From a virus: DNA of 35,930 nt. Of this stretch, positions 34,944 to 35,930 are shown piece by piece. The stretch is taken from IMG/VR virus record IMGVR_UViG_3300025869_000042, positions 1-35,930 of that record. One strand, written 5' to 3'. A program made the position numbers and the translations under genes. The notes beneath the pieces are model-generated. The model was given only the letters and a program-made list of their open reading frames with translations. It ran no database searches and was not told the DNA's origin. Position 1 is the first letter of the stretch; each line of letters begins with the position of its first letter.

Positions 34944-34979
34944 ATTATTTTATCGATTCGCTGTCGTGTTGCTTTTGTA
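34944..34979 (-). promoter_or_regulatory. Leftward promoter motif, copy C
   Basis: Gap-free alignment with A, B and D; -35-like GCAACA, -10-like AATAAT, 17 nt apart. It overlaps the last codons of the upstream gene, so it is read through as coding sequence as well. Confidence 0.65.
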
Positions 34980-35259
34980 AGTACCACTCGAGCAGGGCAT
35001 CAAGGTCCATAAGTATTTTAGGGTCTGCAGCGGACAATGGGTTACCATAGCCGTCAGCAGTTACGAATTCGTCGTCCCAATCATATACGTCGTTACTACT
35101 ATTCATTAGCGTGCCGTTGATCGTGAAACCGAATGTACTGAAGGCTTCGTCGTCGTTGGTGTATAGCATGTCGGTGAAGTAGTTGACTTCTTCGCAGTAT
35201 TCATTCCAGAGAAATACGATTTTATCGTAACTCATTTGATTCAGTTGTTCTAGTGTCAT
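34945..35259 (-). CDS. Acidic protein of unknown function
   Basis: A 104-aa protein, Asp/Tyr/Asn-rich with FGFTINGTLMNSSNDVYDWD and a C-terminal helix. Its last 12 codons overlap promoter copy C. The start overlaps the upstream stop (ATGA). Confidence 0.6.
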   Translation of the reverse strand: MTLEQLNQMSYDKIVFLWNEYCEEVNYFTDMLYTNDDEAFSTFGFTINGTLMNSSNDVYDWDDEFVTADGYGNPLSAADPKILMDLDALLEWYLQKQHDSESIK

Positions 35260-35453
35260 TTTATAGAAATTTGAAGGTTACCAATTGCTTTCACACACTC
35301 AAAGAATATTTCGTCGTGCACTGCACTGAAGTCTTCCATGTAAGGGTCGTGTTCGAGTACGTCTTCCATATAATTAGATACGGTAGAGTACATGTTGTCT
35401 AGTACGGCTTCGGTAATAACCGTAGCATGCGTAGTGAGTTCTTTCTGTGTCAT
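35256..35453 (-). CDS. Small acidic protein of unknown function
   Basis: A 65-aa helical acidic protein (NYMEDVLEHDPYMEDFSAVH in the middle). First gene after promoter copy D with an expected leader of only a few nt. Coupled to the next gene by ATGA. Confidence 0.6.
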   Translation of the reverse strand: MTQKELTTHATVITEAVLDNMYSTVSNYMEDVLEHDPYMEDFSAVHDEIFFECVKAIGNLQISIK

Positions 35454-35464
35454 ATCGTTTGTTT

Positions 35465-35500
35465 ATTATATTATCGATTAGGTGTCGTGTTAATCTTGTA
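35465..35500 (-). promoter_or_regulatory. Leftward promoter motif, copy D (best match)
   Basis: TTAACA, 17-nt spacer, TATAAT: near-perfect sigma-70 boxes within the conserved 30-nt core (TACAA...AACACGA...CGATAA). Expected start is about 4-6 nt before the ATG at 35453. It overlaps the end of the upstream gene. Confidence 0.78.
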
Positions 35501-35864
35501 TGTAGAATGCATACCCTACATCACCCTCATCACTTTCCCAGTAGTCGTCGTCGTCATCATCGGGGCGCCAAGCGAAGTCACGTGTTTCGGTTTGTATTTC
35601 AAAGTACAACTCGTTTTGTGTTGGGTCTTTGTAGGTAAAGCGATCGTACATTACTTGCTCGTGCGGTGAGTTAGAATACTTGTTGAGTATTTCAAGTGCT
35701 TTAGTAATAAAAGCGTCAGCTTTAGGTGTTACACCGGGTTGGTAGTAATCACCTGCACAACCGCAACGGCAGTTATCGAGACGGCCATAGTATACTTGTT
35801 TTACTTTGTTGACGTCAAACTCAATTTTTTTAGAGTGCGACAATGGTGTTGCTTTAATTTCCAT
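35490..35864 (-). CDS. Acidic protein with C-x-C-x-C motif, family seen in phages
   Basis: A 124-aa protein. Residues 24-41 (VYYGRLDNCRCGCAGDYY; C32, C34, C36) match a pattern I know from small phage proteins of unknown function. The C-terminal half is very acidic (a run of six Asp). Its start overlaps the stop of a gene that enters from the right edge (TAATG). Confidence 0.65.
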   Translation of the reverse strand: MEIKATPLSHSKKIEFDVNKVKQVYYGRLDNCRCGCAGDYYQPGVTPKADAFITKALEILNKYSNSPHEQVMYDRFTYKDPTQNELYFEIQTETRDFAWRPDDDDDDYWESDEGDVGYAFYIQD

Positions 35865-35930
35865 TATTTGCAGTTTTTATTTTCGAACTTTTGAAGTAAA
35901 AGAACGAGGGTTATGGTATCGTTTGGGTAT
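35864..35930 (-). CDS. C-terminal end of a gene cut by the window edge
   Basis: The last 21 codons of an open frame that enters from the right edge and ends in TAATG overlap with the next gene. Visible end: TLVLLLQKFENKNCK. The coupling to a good gene is the main support; most of the gene is not visible. Confidence 0.45.
   Translation of the reverse strand, partial: YPNDTITLVLLLQKFENKNCK

Noticed and set aside
32035-35500. Repeated 30-nt motif as a CRISPR array
   Set aside because: Copies are 950-1,950 or about 500 nt apart, each before a gene start, so they are promoters rather than repeats with spacers.
35427-35669. Rightward frames at the right end
   Set aside because: They cross promoter copy D and are antisense to two leftward genes with coupling; hydrophobic composition comes from the reverse of Asp/Glu codons.
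1-35930. tRNA genes, integrase/attachment site, insertion sequences
   Set aside because: No cloverleaf, recombinase motif or transposase with inverted repeats could be seen on either strand.

Overview
The window looks like a large piece of a tailed (podovirus-type) bacteriophage genome, A+T-rich and almost fully coding. The host is most likely a member of the Bacteroidota, probably marine or aquatic. The evidence for the host is indirect: nearly every start codon follows an A/T-rich leader with no Shine-Dalgarno sequence, and several proteins resemble families I know from uncultured marine phages. No integrase, repressor, tRNA, CRISPR array or insertion sequence was seen. Terminase and DNA polymerase are absent, so both ends are cut from a larger genome.

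Layout: two convergent arrays meet at a terminator near 22,860. The rightward array (2-22,825) is the late block. It holds the portal C-terminus, a scaffold-like protein, the major capsid protein, three connector or structural proteins, a 1431-aa tail/stabilisation protein and an ejection-protein-like trio. The trio ends in a 2810-residue polyvalent protein with a zincin motif and a Zeta-toxin-like kinase domain. A lysis cassette follows (T7-lysozyme-type amidase, two paralogous four-helix membrane proteins, a membrane/coiled-coil protein), then three small basic proteins with SP-[AFL]-K motifs.

The leftward array (35,930-22,880) is the early/middle block. At its upstream (right) end are small, mostly acidic proteins of unknown function. 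Next come a Cys-rich phage protein, a protein with only the DNA-binding domain of DnaA, a 68-nt RNA stem-loop, and a chain of four micro-genes of 57, 36, 24 and 20 aa linked by ATGA overlaps. After these are a KTSC protein, an HTH protein and a sigma-70-like factor. The recombination and replication set is ERF annealase, RecE/DUF3799-type nuclease, an SSB-like protein and T7-type primase-helicase. The array ends with a nucleotide-metabolism cluster, a T7-type endonuclease and several small proteins.

The most interesting points are these. (1) The thymidylate-synthase homologue has Asp at position 179, where dUMP-specific enzymes have Asn; with catalytic Cys148 this matches T4 dCMP hydroxymethylase. 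It is translationally coupled to a GIY-YIG/MazG fusion and a second MazG-like protein, suggesting a dCTP-to-modified-dCMP pathway. (2) A gap-free 30-nt motif occurs at four leftward promoters, each with a predicted very short 5' leader. (3) The stem-loop at 32,506-32,573 has G-U pairs only in the leftward RNA. (4) The coupled micro-gene chain. (5) The giant polyvalent protein, presumably delivered with the DNA.
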